Assembly: GCF_002847345.1 (NCBI RefSeq)
Contig: NZ_LXFV01000018.1
Coordinates: forward strand, 1 to 64,000
Source of the DNA: Pectobacterium peruviense
GTDB taxonomy: Bacteria; Pseudomonadota; Gammaproteobacteria; Enterobacterales; Enterobacteriaceae
Length of the DNA: 64,000 nucleotides
Reading direction: 5' to 3'
Below the pieces are notes generated by a model. It saw only the letters and a program-made list of their open reading frames with translations. It did not search any database and was not told the DNA's origin. Positions 47,084-56,985 of the stretch are shown piece by piece. A program made the position numbers and the translations under genes. Each line of letters begins with the position of its first letter. Within the stretch, counting starts at the first letter, position 1.

Positions 47084-48196
47084 TTAACCTATTGATTTAT
47101 TTACTGCGGTGTAAACGGTCATCGTTTGTTCCGCGATGTGTTGCCAATTATACCTTTGTAAATATTCAGAGTAATCAACAGATAACGATTTAGAGCGCAA
47201 CGTGATTTTTTCGGATAAATCCGCCACATCTCCTACATTGAAATACGCTGCTGGCGCTAATTTCACCTCCAGGTTGGCTGGAATATTGCTGACCACGACA
47301 GGCAATGAGAATGACATGGCCTCCAGCAACGCAATGGGTAACCCTTCATGATATGAAGACATCACAAAGAGTTTAGCCTGTGAGAAAACAGTTTGTAGTT
47401 CCTGGCCGGTTAAAAATCCGGTCAGAATCACATTCGGGGTTTCATGGGCTAACTGTTTTAATCGCATGCTATACGCAGTGGGGTGATCGGCATCGCCAAC
47501 CAAAACCAGTGGCATCGTGACGCCCGATTGCCGATAGGCCGCGATAAGATCATGCAGGCCTTTTTCTTCCACGAAGCGGCCAACCGCAACCAAATAGTGT
47601 TGTGGCTGAAGAGAAAAACGCACCAATGTTTGATGGATAACGTCCGCAGTAAGTCGCTGGGGTAGATTCACACCGTTATAGATAAGATGGGCATCATTGC
47701 GGCCATATTTCTGCTTGATCATATTATTAATCACTTCGGAGATCACAATCACTTCATTGGCATATTTCACGGCAACCTTTTCACCCAGCAATAAAACTTT
47801 CTTTGCCAGGAACCCCCATTTATGGCGGTCATAGTCTGGGCCATGATGAGTAAAAACCACTTTTTTACCCAGCAAACGCAAAAGCGGCACCACCAGACCT
47901 GGACCAATAGCGTGAACATGCACCACTGTAGACTGATCAAAGCAGGTGATAAATGCCGCCAGCACCGAATGAACGATAGCCTCTAATGAACGTTTTTTCG
48001 GCGACAGTAAAGCACGAGTCATCACACCTCGATATTGTGATTTTTTATAATTCACATAAGGTGAACGTGCGAGAACGCAAATATCCACGTCGAATTGCTG
48101 TTTAATCGTCGGATATAAATTTTGGCAATGTGTTTCCACACCACCCAACACGTTTGGAATACCACGTGTTCCCAGAACGGTAATTTTCGTAGTCAT
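47084..48196 (-). CDS. Family 4 glycosyltransferase (first)
   Basis: A 370-residue GT-B retaining glycosyltransferase. The N-terminal acceptor domain starts KITVLGTRGIPNVLGGVETH, a form seen in rhamnosyl/galactosyl transferases of the DUF1972 type. The donor-binding E-x7-E motif is in HEGLPIALLEAMSF. It builds the EPS repeat unit on the cytoplasmic face. The sugar is unknown. It abuts the next GT4 gene by one base. Confidence 0.88.
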   Translation of the reverse strand: MTTKITVLGTRGIPNVLGGVETHCQNLYPTIKQQFDVDICVLARSPYVNYKKSQYRGVMTRALLSPKKRSLEAIVHSVLAAFITCFDQSTVVHVHAIGPGLVVPLLRLLGKKVVFTHHGPDYDRHKWGFLAKKVLLLGEKVAVKYANEVIVISEVINNMIKQKYGRNDAHLIYNGVNLPQRLTADVIHQTLVRFSLQPQHYLVAVGRFVEEKGLHDLIAAYRQSGVTMPLVLVGDADHPTAYSMRLKQLAHETPNVILTGFLTGQELQTVFSQAKLFVMSSYHEGLPIALLEAMSFSLPVVVSNIPANLEVKLAPAAYFNVGDVADLSEKITLRSKSLSVDYSEYLQRYNWQHIAEQTMTVYTAVNKSIG

Positions 48197-48197
48197 A

Positions 48198-49412
48198 TTA
48201 TTTTTCGATTACTATTTCTCGATAAAGCGCCAATAGAGATTCTGTGTGTTTATGTAATGAATATTTTTCGCGAAGACGTTGGCGCGCATTTAATCCCATT
48301 TCTCTGGCTTTTTGCGGATTCAACGCCAAGTCATCCAGCACATCGGCTAATGCCTGCACATTGCCGGGTTCGAATAAAATGCCGTCTATCTTATCGCGAA
48401 TTTGTTCAGGTATACCGCCAATACGCCCGCCTACCACTGGTTTAGCGAATGCCATCGACTCCAGTACCGACATTGAACAGTTTTCATAGTATTCGGAAGG
48501 AACCACCACCGCGCGTGCGTATTTAATCAGTTGGTTAAGTTCTTCGCCCTGCTGTTTGTAACCCAGGAATTCCGCATGCGGAAATTGCGCGACCAAATCG
48601 TTATACAGCGGCCCGTTGCCCGCAATTTTTAACGGAATTTTATTCCGCATTTGCTGATGCGCCCTGGCAAGCGTAGCAACACCTTTCTCCCGACTCAGGC
48701 GACCAATAAACAGCAAATAACCGTCGTCTTTAACATCCTCCACCGACAGGCTGTCATTAATACCGTTAACAATCACGTCAATACGAACATTCGGCAGCTT
48801 GCGCATTAATTGGTTACGCAGAAATTCGCTGGGTGAAACGATCACATCCAGCGCCTGATAATTTTTGGCAATATTCTGCCAGGCACCTTCTAACGAAAGA
48901 AGCAGACTTTTCGATGCAGAACCTTGCTGGCACCGATATTTAAAAGCGTTAAATACCGAACCAGTTAAACACGCGTCACAGACTTTGCCATCGCGCAGCA
49001 TGGTGTACGAAGGGCAGATAATCTTGTAGTCATGAGCCGTTAACACGGTTTTACACCCAAACTGACGGGCAATTTTAATCAACGACGGCGTGAGCTGGTG
49101 GTAGATATTGTGAAAATGAACAATATCCGGCTTTTCTTTACGCAATAACACCAGCAATTTCTTACATGCCTCAGCATTATGAATAAAGTTAACCGCGGTT
49201 TTAATTGCCCCAATCGCATTGCTGTTTTGATGATAATCCACATTACCGACAAAATAGGGCGCGTAGTCTGACGGGAAGTTATTTTCATGCTGCATAGAGA
49301 AAGCGATAACGTCAACGCCAGCCTTTTTCAACATATCAATCTCTTGAAAATAAACCGTTTCAGCGCCGCCCTTAATATAAAAAAATTTATTGACCAATAA
49401 AACTTTCATCAT
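48198..49412 (-). CDS. Family 4 glycosyltransferase (second)
   Basis: A 404-residue GT-B glycosyltransferase. The N-terminus MMKVLLVNKFFYIKGGAETV has the usual glycine pair, VHFHNIYHQLTP lies mid-domain, and the donor motif E-x7-E is in YENCSMSVLESMAF. A cysteine-rich segment (ICPSYTMLRDGKVCDACLTG) is typical of a GT4 subgroup. It probably adds one sugar of the EPS repeat. Donor and acceptor are unknown. Confidence 0.88.
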   Translation of the reverse strand: MMKVLLVNKFFYIKGGAETVYFQEIDMLKKAGVDVIAFSMQHENNFPSDYAPYFVGNVDYHQNSNAIGAIKTAVNFIHNAEACKKLLVLLRKEKPDIVHFHNIYHQLTPSLIKIARQFGCKTVLTAHDYKIICPSYTMLRDGKVCDACLTGSVFNAFKYRCQQGSASKSLLLSLEGAWQNIAKNYQALDVIVSPSEFLRNQLMRKLPNVRIDVIVNGINDSLSVEDVKDDGYLLFIGRLSREKGVATLARAHQQMRNKIPLKIAGNGPLYNDLVAQFPHAEFLGYKQQGEELNQLIKYARAVVVPSEYYENCSMSVLESMAFAKPVVGGRIGGIPEQIRDKIDGILFEPGNVQALADVLDDLALNPQKAREMGLNARQRLREKYSLHKHTESLLALYREIVIEK

Positions 49413-49418
49413 ACCTGC

Positions 49419-50408
49419 CTATTCATGAATAACCTTGCTGCTTGGTGGTGTCATAGGGTCGCGCACGGGTCTGGTTAACCCTTTTATCAATCCCGCAGAA
49501 AACACAGCCAGGTTCATCACACTCTGCCCCCCGTTCAGCAGTGAACGGTTCTTAATCGTTTTTAATACCACAAAAGCGAGTAACGGCAGCAACGCGATGC
49601 CAATAACAGCGGCGTTAAACGTCAATAAACTCATCAACAGCACCAGCAAATAAACCGCAAAAACTGCCTCGTTTTTAACGATATGCAATGCCTCACGGAA
49701 ATAAGGCATCCCCCATGCGCTGCGTAAAAGCTCGCCCGGAGCCCAGAGAAAACCGTTCCGCCAACGATATTGCAGCATTTTATATGTTGGCATGGTGTAC
49801 GACGTGTGACGGAAATAAGGCACATTCAGTCGATGTAATTTATATTGGGCATAGCGCAAACGAATGCCTAATTCAGCCTCTTCATAACCATGCAAGCTGC
49901 GGTTGGTGAGATAACCTATTTTTTCAATTGCCGAGCGGCGGTATAAGCCCCCACCACCTAAATGACCGCAGTCACCCAACGGATATATTTTATGAAGGCG
50001 CTGTTTACGTGATGTAAACTCATAGTTCGCCGCACCATCCATCTCTACCGTTCCCGCCACGCCAGCGTAATCAGGGTGTGCGGTTAAAAATGCGATGCCC
50101 TGCTCAATAAAGCCATCTTCCAGCTCCATATCGCCGTCCATCAGCAGCAAATAATCCCCCTGACTGTACAGATAACCAAGCTGATGCCCCACACCGCAGC
50201 AGCGTTCCGACGGTTCAGTCAGCGACACCACGGTAACGCCTTTGGCGCTGGCAAGCTGCTGCGTGTTGTCGGTTGATAGGCTATCGGCAACAATGATTTT
50301 ATGGGGGTAATCCACAATATGGCGACGAATACTGTCGATGGTTTTTTCGATGCATTCCGCCTCATTGAATGTCTTAATGCTCACTGAAATAAAAGGTTTA
50401 TCACTCAT
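49419..50408 (-). CDS. Family 2 glycosyltransferase
   Basis: A 329-residue GT-A inverting glycosyltransferase. It starts KPFISVSIKTFNEAECIEKT, has a metal-binding DxD-like LLMDGDMELEDG and a C-terminal membrane segment (AVYLLVLLMSLLTFNAAVIG). It overlaps the polymerase gene upstream by 8 bases. Likely adds one sugar in EPS assembly. Confidence 0.87.
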   Translation of the reverse strand: MSDKPFISVSIKTFNEAECIEKTIDSIRRHIVDYPHKIIVADSLSTDNTQQLASAKGVTVVSLTEPSERCCGVGHQLGYLYSQGDYLLLMDGDMELEDGFIEQGIAFLTAHPDYAGVAGTVEMDGAANYEFTSRKQRLHKIYPLGDCGHLGGGGLYRRSAIEKIGYLTNRSLHGYEEAELGIRLRYAQYKLHRLNVPYFRHTSYTMPTYKMLQYRWRNGFLWAPGELLRSAWGMPYFREALHIVKNEAVFAVYLLVLLMSLLTFNAAVIGIALLPLLAFVVLKTIKNRSLLNGGQSVMNLAVFSAGLIKGLTRPVRDPMTPPSSKVIHE

Positions 50409-51783
50409 ACGGTTTTCCGATATAACGGCGGACAGAATGGCGAATTACCAGACTTGAGCCCAGGGATAAATAAAACAGGAATTGCAGCATGGGAATAATC
50501 ATCAGGATCTGGCTATAAGGCAGACTCAATAGGCACCCAACCGCAAAAACGTTAAAGGCCGGAGAAAAACTCAGCAGTTGCAGATCCTGTTGGTCTAATT
50601 TATTACGATCTAGTCCCGGCTTTGGCTGCGTAATGATTAAGATATAAATAATTAACCCGATGAAAAATAGCGTTCCAACCACGCCGACTTCCCATAGCAG
50701 CACACTTAATGAAGTTGAATCAATGATCAGGTTATAGATGATATTCAAAAAGCCGGGAGAGACAGCGCTGCCGCTATTTGTCGCATTTAATCCATAGCCA
50801 AACAACGTGCCGGAGATCCCCCACATATCGTGATTTTTCAGCCAGAAAAATAGCGTAGTAAGACGCCCAAGTTCACCGGATTCCATAATGTAGCTGGTAT
50901 CAAAAATATAATTCAATGAATCCAGAAATACGCTCATCGCGCTTTTCGTCGGGTCGCCACCAAACGCCGAGGAGTAACCCGAGGCCAAAATGGTAATCGC
51001 CACGGTAATCAGCAACGCCATGCCAGTGAAAATCAGCAAAATCGCTTTCAGGTTTACGCTATTCATGCCTTTGATGTAGCTCGGCATTAACCAAACCCAG
51101 GCCAGTAATAACGGCGAAACCAGGATCACAAATTTCACTTCCCCCAAGATACACAAGCCAAACCCCAGAACAATATGCAGCGCCGTGGATTTAAACGACG
51201 TCAAACCATGTTTAAATTCCGAGACTTTCAGCAGCATAATCAACAGGCAGAACAACCCCATCGCCGCAGTATTTCCCCCGCCCATCGGGTCGCCACCGAA
51301 AGTGCCGACGACCGAGTCCCATTTTTCGTCTTCTCCCCGCAATGCCACCCGCCGCGGTAAAACAAACAACACCTGATAAATCACCACCGGGAACTGCGCG
51401 TAGAACACCCAATACAAACTGCGGGTCACGCGATAAATCTGTGATTCGCGGCAAAACCCCAGCAGCAGGCAAAGCATCATCAGCGACAATGCAACCTCGT
51501 TTTTAAACCCAACGATAGCGACGGTTATTCCGCCCTGTAACAGGGTAGACAATCCCGCCATCGCCAGAAAAGAGAGGTAAAGCGTGAGAACTATCAATTC
51601 CTGCGTATCCAAATGCAATCTATCGTAGCGAGTCTGCATAATCAGCAACCCCACCATGTTCAGCGCCAAAATAAAGGGTAACCACAGCACCGCCAAAAAA
51701 CCGGTGAAATACTGCGTCAGTCCGCAGAATACCAGCGTGATAACAACATAAACCTGTAGGTAAAGCCCTGTATTCAAGATCAT
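50401..51783 (-). CDS. Wzy-like EPS polymerase
   Basis: A 460-residue membrane protein with about 11 hydrophobic segments and a large periplasmic loop (SGYSSAFGGDPTKSAMSVFL region). Low similarity and topology are as expected for an O-antigen/EPS polymerase, which joins repeat units on the periplasmic side. The start overlaps the flippase stop by 4 bases. The call rests on topology and position. Confidence 0.75.
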   Translation of the reverse strand: MILNTGLYLQVYVVITLVFCGLTQYFTGFLAVLWLPFILALNMVGLLIMQTRYDRLHLDTQELIVLTLYLSFLAMAGLSTLLQGGITVAIVGFKNEVALSLMMLCLLLGFCRESQIYRVTRSLYWVFYAQFPVVIYQVLFVLPRRVALRGEDEKWDSVVGTFGGDPMGGGNTAAMGLFCLLIMLLKVSEFKHGLTSFKSTALHIVLGFGLCILGEVKFVILVSPLLLAWVWLMPSYIKGMNSVNLKAILLIFTGMALLITVAITILASGYSSAFGGDPTKSAMSVFLDSLNYIFDTSYIMESGELGRLTTLFFWLKNHDMWGISGTLFGYGLNATNSGSAVSPGFLNIIYNLIIDSTSLSVLLWEVGVVGTLFFIGLIIYILIITQPKPGLDRNKLDQQDLQLLSFSPAFNVFAVGCLLSLPYSQILMIIPMLQFLFYLSLGSSLVIRHSVRRYIGKPYE

Positions 51784-52991
51784 GGTTCTGTCATCATATT
51801 TTTCAGCCCATTAGCACGTTTGTTTACTTTGAGATAAATAAACGCGTAACGTACAAACGTCAGCACAGAAAAAAGAATTATTGATGTGGCATAGTGATTA
51901 TAAAAATAAGGCACAATCATAAATGCGATTAATACCACACTCAACTGTTCTAATTGAATACGTAAAAAATAGCGATGAGAACCAAATATTAGTTCAATCA
52001 CCGTCAGCGGACACACCGCCAGCGCCGGAAATAAATAAGGCAACATATAGCGAGAGGTTGGAATAGAGTTAATCCATTCCTCGCTAAAAAACAGATGCAT
52101 CACCAACGGATAGAAAATAAACACGCCTAGCGTGCAGACCACCCCCGACATCAATAATACCAGCCGGACTTTTTTGAACTCATCATAGTTGAAACGTTTA
52201 TTTCTGAAATCGGTAGACCAAGTTGAAAAAATAGAATGACGCACCGCATTGCCGATAATCACCACCGGAGACAAACAAAAACGACTCACCACCGAGAAAT
52301 ACCCCGCCGTCAATGCGGAAAACCAAAAATTAATCAGCATAACCGGCAAATTATTATTAACCATCGCCAGCACTTCGGCGCTGCCAACGCGGGTGAGATG
52401 ATGAGCATGCTGATGAAAGAAAGCCCTATTACGTTGCAGACTAAAATGTCCAAACGTAACGGTGCGGATATTGAACGAGAACAGAATACAGCCGCTAATC
52501 AGCACCATCATGGCGCAGGCCCAGGACCAATAAAACGCGGTGGTATGTGAAGTGAACACCAGCGAAAGCACGACCACCACCGAGACGGCGAGTCGCTGAA
52601 AGGCCAGAAAACGGTAGTTACCCTCGCGCAGCGACAAATTCTCCGAGATCAGCACCAGTGCATAGGACAGCGTGAGCAGATAGAGAAAGAACACATTTCG
52701 CTGAAACAGCCATGCGGTCAACATTGCATAGGGCACTGCGATAAGCAGGCTTTGTAGTGTGCTGAACACCACACTCTGCGCCAGTTCACTGTCTTGCTGT
52801 TTCGGAATCAGCAGTTGCGATGCAAAGGTACAGACCTGCGCCCCCACCAACACGATGCTGTAACTCAGCGCGTAGATCCCCACCTCGGCCATGTTGTATT
52901 TATGCGAAATCAGCCAGATAGACAGCGCGCCAATCAGTTGTGAAACCACCGATGAACCCGCAATGGTAGAAACGCTTTTTAGTAAACTCAT
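51780..52991 (-). CDS. Wzx-like polysaccharide flippase
   Basis: A 403-residue membrane protein with about 12 hydrophobic segments, starting SLLKSVSTIAGSSVVSQLIG, typical of the MOP-superfamily Wzx flippases. It would move the lipid-linked repeat unit across the inner membrane. It sits between the co-polymerase and polymerase genes, as expected for a Wzx/Wzy pathway. Confidence 0.85.
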   Translation of the reverse strand: MSLLKSVSTIAGSSVVSQLIGALSIWLISHKYNMAEVGIYALSYSIVLVGAQVCTFASQLLIPKQQDSELAQSVVFSTLQSLLIAVPYAMLTAWLFQRNVFFLYLLTLSYALVLISENLSLREGNYRFLAFQRLAVSVVVVLSLVFTSHTTAFYWSWACAMMVLISGCILFSFNIRTVTFGHFSLQRNRAFFHQHAHHLTRVGSAEVLAMVNNNLPVMLINFWFSALTAGYFSVVSRFCLSPVVIIGNAVRHSIFSTWSTDFRNKRFNYDEFKKVRLVLLMSGVVCTLGVFIFYPLVMHLFFSEEWINSIPTSRYMLPYLFPALAVCPLTVIELIFGSHRYFLRIQLEQLSVVLIAFMIVPYFYNHYATSIILFSVLTFVRYAFIYLKVNKRANGLKNMMTEP

Positions 52992-53004
52992 CTTTTTAAT
53001 AAAC

Positions 53005-55137
53005 TCACAGGTGACCGGTACTGTCGATTAGTGCATTCATACTATGGTTTAGGGAACGTATCCCCTCTTTGGTTTCGAGGTTTTTATCCGCAACCCGATT
53101 CATTACCGCGCCAATCAGCACCGCGCGGTGCTGCTTAACTTTCTCAATGGCATTAAGCACATCACCCGTACGCCCCTCGCCGGCTTTCAGCACAAAAACC
53201 ACGCCGTCTATTACCCGGCTAATGAGTTGACTATCCTGCGTTTGATTCACCGCGGCCACATCAACGATTATTCGCTGATAGCGTGTTCTCAGCTCTGCCA
53301 TCAACGTCACGACATGTTCGGACGACAGCATCAGTAAAGAAGACATCAAGGCATTGCCACGCGGCAGGAAGCTTAAATTTTCACTGATTGTCACCAGTGC
53401 GGCATCCAACGGTGATTGCCCTTGCAGCAGTTCCGCCACACCGATAGCGGAAGGGGGTGCCAGGTCTTGCGTCAGCCCACCGTCGTTAAAGAAATCCAGG
53501 TCGATAAGCAGCGTTTTTTGGTCAGCGCTGAAAGATGTCGCCAGCAAATGCGCCAGCAACGATCGCCCTTCGCCATGCTCTGCCGAGTTGATGGCAATGG
53601 CCTGGCAGGATGGATGCGATAACAAAATGTGGGTTCGCATGCTGTGGACAATATCGACGTACAGCGGTGCTTTGGTGATCAAACGCACAACCTGTGAGCG
53701 CTTCACGCCACTGGCGAAGATGCGAATTTCCCCCACCGGCGCCACATTCAGGCGCTTTTTCATCTGGCTGATACTGTTGATTGAATTATCCAGCGCGGCT
53801 CTCACGATGAAGTAAACCACCGAGAAAATCAGGGTTAGCATGACCACCATCACCAGCAGCATCGCTTTATTAGGTTTCGACGGGTGGTCCGCCGGCACGG
53901 CAGGGTCGTAAAGTACCGCGTCCGGCTCTAAATAGTGACCTGCCAGCGTCTGCTCTTTGGTGCGCTGATAGAGCGCCTTATACAGCTCTTTTGTTTTATC
54001 CAACGCGGTGATCAGGTTATTGTATTCATCACGTTTAGACGCTAGCGTTTGGAAATCCGCTTTCTGTTTCTCCAGCAGTTGCTGATAATATTTTTCATCC
54101 CTCAACGCCGCCTGATACTGCTTATTCAGCCCCGCTTCCAGTTCGAGTAACACGGTGTGGGTTTGCTCTTCAATCGCCTGAACCTGGGCTTCGGCTTCTA
54201 AAATTTTGGTATGCTTCAGCCCGTAGCGTTTCCGTAACTCGTATAAAGAACGCCGGGCCTGAATCAGCGCAATGCGCAAATCCTGAATTTGCGCATGATT
54301 AGAAATATCAGGCAGAGAAATGATGTTTTCCAGCGACGTACCCACATTCAAACGCACGCTGTTGTAATTCGTTTCCGCCCTGATGCGACGTTGGGTGGCA
54401 TCCGCTAACTTGGTGGTGACGATCCCCAGTTGTTCAGTTTCGAAGCCATCCACGCCGCGGAAAGTCAGCAGCCCTTCTTTCTTCAGAAATTGGTCGATGA
54501 CGGCCTGTTGCTCGACGACTTGCTGCCACACCTCTTCCATCTGTTTTTGGTTCAACGTTTTGGCTTTCAGTGTCTTGAGGTGCTTTTGCCTGGCCGTATA
54601 GTCAATAAATGCCTGCGCCGCGCCGTTAGCGATGTCGGCCGCCAGCTCAGGCGACGCCGATTCGTATGAGATAGTGGCGAGGTGTGTGGTACGAACGCCG
54701 GTGATAGTGAGGTTTGCCACTATCGAATCCAGTGCGTGATCGACCCGCTGTTGCGCATCGCCACGGTTATCCGCGTTTTTGTCTGTACCGCCGTTAAACG
54801 CTGGGTTTTGGTCCAGCTTGATGTCCCGCACGGCTTGTTCCAGCACAATACGCGACTGCATCAACGCATACTGGGTTTCGTAATAGCCACTACGGGTGGA
54901 ATCATAACCATCGACCTGCGGCAAAGGCGAAACGTTATCCTGCTGTGCTTTAAGCAGTACCGTTGCGGTCGACACATATTTGGGCGTGATCATGTTAATC
55001 AGCGGGTAAGCCACTACCGCCACAATCAGGCCGGCCAGCACGATCTTCCAGCCGTTCTGTTTGATCTCTTGGGCAAATCTGGAGACATCGATGATGCTTT
55101 CCAGTTTTCTGCCATTTTCCACGATAGACAGAGTCAT
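53005..55137 (-). CDS. Wzc/GumC-like co-polymerase with degenerate kinase domain
   Basis: A 710-residue inner-membrane protein. A Wzz domain with a first membrane helix (IVLAGLIVAVVAYPLINMIT) leads to long coiled coils (about residues 190-400), a second helix near 430 (LLVMVVMLTLIFSVVYFIVR) and a cytoplasmic BY-kinase-like domain. There Walker A reads AEHGEGRSLL, with Arg 525 for the catalytic Lys; Walker A' is LLIDLDFF; and the usual C-terminal tyrosine cluster is absent. It probably sets chain length without normal autophosphorylation. No Wzb phosphatase gene is nearby. Confidence 0.87.
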   Translation of the reverse strand: MTLSIVENGRKLESIIDVSRFAQEIKQNGWKIVLAGLIVAVVAYPLINMITPKYVSTATVLLKAQQDNVSPLPQVDGYDSTRSGYYETQYALMQSRIVLEQAVRDIKLDQNPAFNGGTDKNADNRGDAQQRVDHALDSIVANLTITGVRTTHLATISYESASPELAADIANGAAQAFIDYTARQKHLKTLKAKTLNQKQMEEVWQQVVEQQAVIDQFLKKEGLLTFRGVDGFETEQLGIVTTKLADATQRRIRAETNYNSVRLNVGTSLENIISLPDISNHAQIQDLRIALIQARRSLYELRKRYGLKHTKILEAEAQVQAIEEQTHTVLLELEAGLNKQYQAALRDEKYYQQLLEKQKADFQTLASKRDEYNNLITALDKTKELYKALYQRTKEQTLAGHYLEPDAVLYDPAVPADHPSKPNKAMLLVMVVMLTLIFSVVYFIVRAALDNSINSISQMKKRLNVAPVGEIRIFASGVKRSQVVRLITKAPLYVDIVHSMRTHILLSHPSCQAIAINSAEHGEGRSLLAHLLATSFSADQKTLLIDLDFFNDGGLTQDLAPPSAIGVAELLQGQSPLDAALVTISENLSFLPRGNALMSSLLMLSSEHVVTLMAELRTRYQRIIVDVAAVNQTQDSQLISRVIDGVVFVLKAGEGRTGDVLNAIEKVKQHRAVLIGAVMNRVADKNLETKEGIRSLNHSMNALIDSTGHL

Positions 55138-55139
55138 GG

Positions 55140-55697
55140 TCAGAAAAAGCTCATACCGACAATCACGGTATCGCCAGGATGAACAACACGTCTTACATCA
55201 ATATTTTCAATCAGTTGATTGCTATTCGATAGACGAATACCCACATCCTTGCGGTCTGCGCGATCGGTAAATCCGCCGGCCAGCGCCAGCGCTTTTTCAA
55301 CGGTTAAGCCCGGCTCGTAGGCATACCCGTTCGGTTTCTCGACTTCACCGGTGATATAGAATTTCCGGAACTCGGCGATGCTGACCGTCACCATCGGATT
55401 TTGCAGATAGTCGCCGCGCAGGCGATTAGCCAACTCCTCGCCCACCTGCTCTGGCGTTTTCCCTTTCAACACCAGTTGACCAATGTAGGGGAAGGTAATC
55501 GCGCCGCTTTTATCCAGCATGAACTTCATCGTCATCTCCGGCTCGCCGTACACCAGAATATTGACAACATCGCCTTCACCTAACTGATAACCGGTGGTTT
55601 CACTTTCAGGTTTGTCCATTTGCCGCTGGCTCGACAGGGAGCATCCTGCTAGCCAGACGCTGAGGCACAGAAAAATGCACAGTTTTATTATTTTCAC
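55140..55697 (-). CDS. Polysaccharide export lipoprotein (GumB/Wza-like)
   Basis: A 185-residue outer-membrane lipoprotein with lipobox WLAGC near residue 19. The Poly_export domain starts YQLGEGDVVNILVYGEPEMT and an SLBB domain follows (FYITGEVEKPNGYAYEPGLT). It is far shorter than Wza and closer in size to GumB. It lacks the C-terminal amphipathic pore helix of Wza, so the barrel protein next to it may complete the export channel. Confidence 0.87.
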   Translation of the reverse strand: MKIIKLCIFLCLSVWLAGCSLSSQRQMDKPESETTGYQLGEGDVVNILVYGEPEMTMKFMLDKSGAITFPYIGQLVLKGKTPEQVGEELANRLRGDYLQNPMVTVSIAEFRKFYITGEVEKPNGYAYEPGLTVEKALALAGGFTDRADRKDVGIRLSNSNQLIENIDVRRVVHPGDTVIVGMSFF

Positions 55698-55698
55698 G

Positions 55699-56985
55699 TT
55701 AGATCTGTACCTTAGCCGTAAACATAATCAGAGAGTTATCACGGCCCAGCATTCTGACGACCTGGCGATCGCCGTTAGGGCCAATAAAGAAAGAATCGCT
55801 ATCTTGATTGGAACGTAGCGTGTTCAGTTGATACTTTAATTCAACGTTAATAGAGGGCCTGAAGTTATAATTCATGGCGAATGTGAACACCCTGTTTCTG
55901 TCTTTACGATCTCGCGGGTAATTCTTGTAAACGTCCGTCAGGTATGAATAGTCAAACGTGGTGGAGAAACGATCGACGAGCCAAAAGTGCTGATAAGAGA
56001 TGCCGTATTTAGAAGCCAGGATATAGCCGCCGATTTCTGACGGGTCTTTGATATGCTGCGATGTATGTACGATAAAAATGGATTGTTTAAGTGGTTTCCA
56101 CTCGGTCTGAATATCCCAGTTTATCCCGCTAAAATCCCTGGCGTTCGGGTTATTATTGAATGTCTTGTAGAGCCAGGACACATTGGCATCAATACCGGTT
56201 TTTCCCGTAAGCTGCGATTTAATGCCGTATTCCAGATAATATTCATCACTATCTTTTTGCGAATCGATTTCATAACGCCGCTGATTACCAATAAAACGGT
56301 AGCGAAAGCGCGTTGCCGACGAGTATTGGTCAGATAATTCGGCGATCAAACCGTTCTCGTGCCATTCCTGCCCAAGAACATAGTTATAAAAATCAATATC
56401 GGTATTTTTAATATCCTCCGTGCGGCCTAACCGTAGTTTTCTAAACAGCAGCGCGACGTCGGCTTTACCGCACCCTTTCAGCGCGCCATAGCTATAACGC
56501 AATTCACTGTTGAAAAGCGCGGTACTCAACGGCGAATGAATACCGAAATCGCTGAACTGTTGTGGTCGAAAACCTTCGGTAATACCGCGCCCACGCACGT
56601 CGTGCCCAAGCGCCTCCTCAAGACTGAGCGTTAATCCATGCCTCAACCCGTAGCGCCATGCGCCATTAAAGCGAAAGAAATGGTCAGTGTAATTATCCGC
56701 CAGATCGCTGTCGTAACGACGATAATCACCGGAATACATCAACAGATATTGATCCTGATAACGCGCGCCAATGGCCTTAATCATTGGCCTGACGCTCTGA
56801 AAATGAGAACTCACCGCATCCTGATCATCAGCCTGATAGGTCACGTTATTCTCATGCCCATAGTCCAGCCCCACCTGGCTTTGAAAATCAATACCGGCGA
56901 CACCGATATGCGATTTCGGCATCAGGTCGGCCCAGGATGGGAGGGGGATTATCATTCCAGCGGCGATGATCAATTCAGTACGCAT
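55699..56985 (-). CDS. Outer-membrane beta-barrel protein of the EPS operon
   Basis: A protein of about 428 residues with a signal peptide (MRTELIIAAGMIIPLPSWAD) and many alternating beta strands ending in the outer-membrane-type aromatic pattern (LIMFTAKVQI). ATG at 56985 is chosen since it starts a proper signal peptide and overlaps the sugar-transferase stop by only 11 bases; an in-frame start at 57126 would overlap by 152. It probably works with the short export lipoprotein in secreting the polysaccharide. Confidence 0.8.
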   Translation of the reverse strand: MRTELIIAAGMIIPLPSWADLMPKSHIGVAGIDFQSQVGLDYGHENNVTYQADDQDAVSSHFQSVRPMIKAIGARYQDQYLLMYSGDYRRYDSDLADNYTDHFFRFNGAWRYGLRHGLTLSLEEALGHDVRGRGITEGFRPQQFSDFGIHSPLSTALFNSELRYSYGALKGCGKADVALLFRKLRLGRTEDIKNTDIDFYNYVLGQEWHENGLIAELSDQYSSATRFRYRFIGNQRRYEIDSQKDSDEYYLEYGIKSQLTGKTGIDANVSWLYKTFNNNPNARDFSGINWDIQTEWKPLKQSIFIVHTSQHIKDPSEIGGYILASKYGISYQHFWLVDRFSTTFDYSYLTDVYKNYPRDRKDRNRVFTFAMNYNFRPSINVELKYQLNTLRSNQDSDSFFIGPNGDRQVVRMLGRDNSLIMFTAKVQI

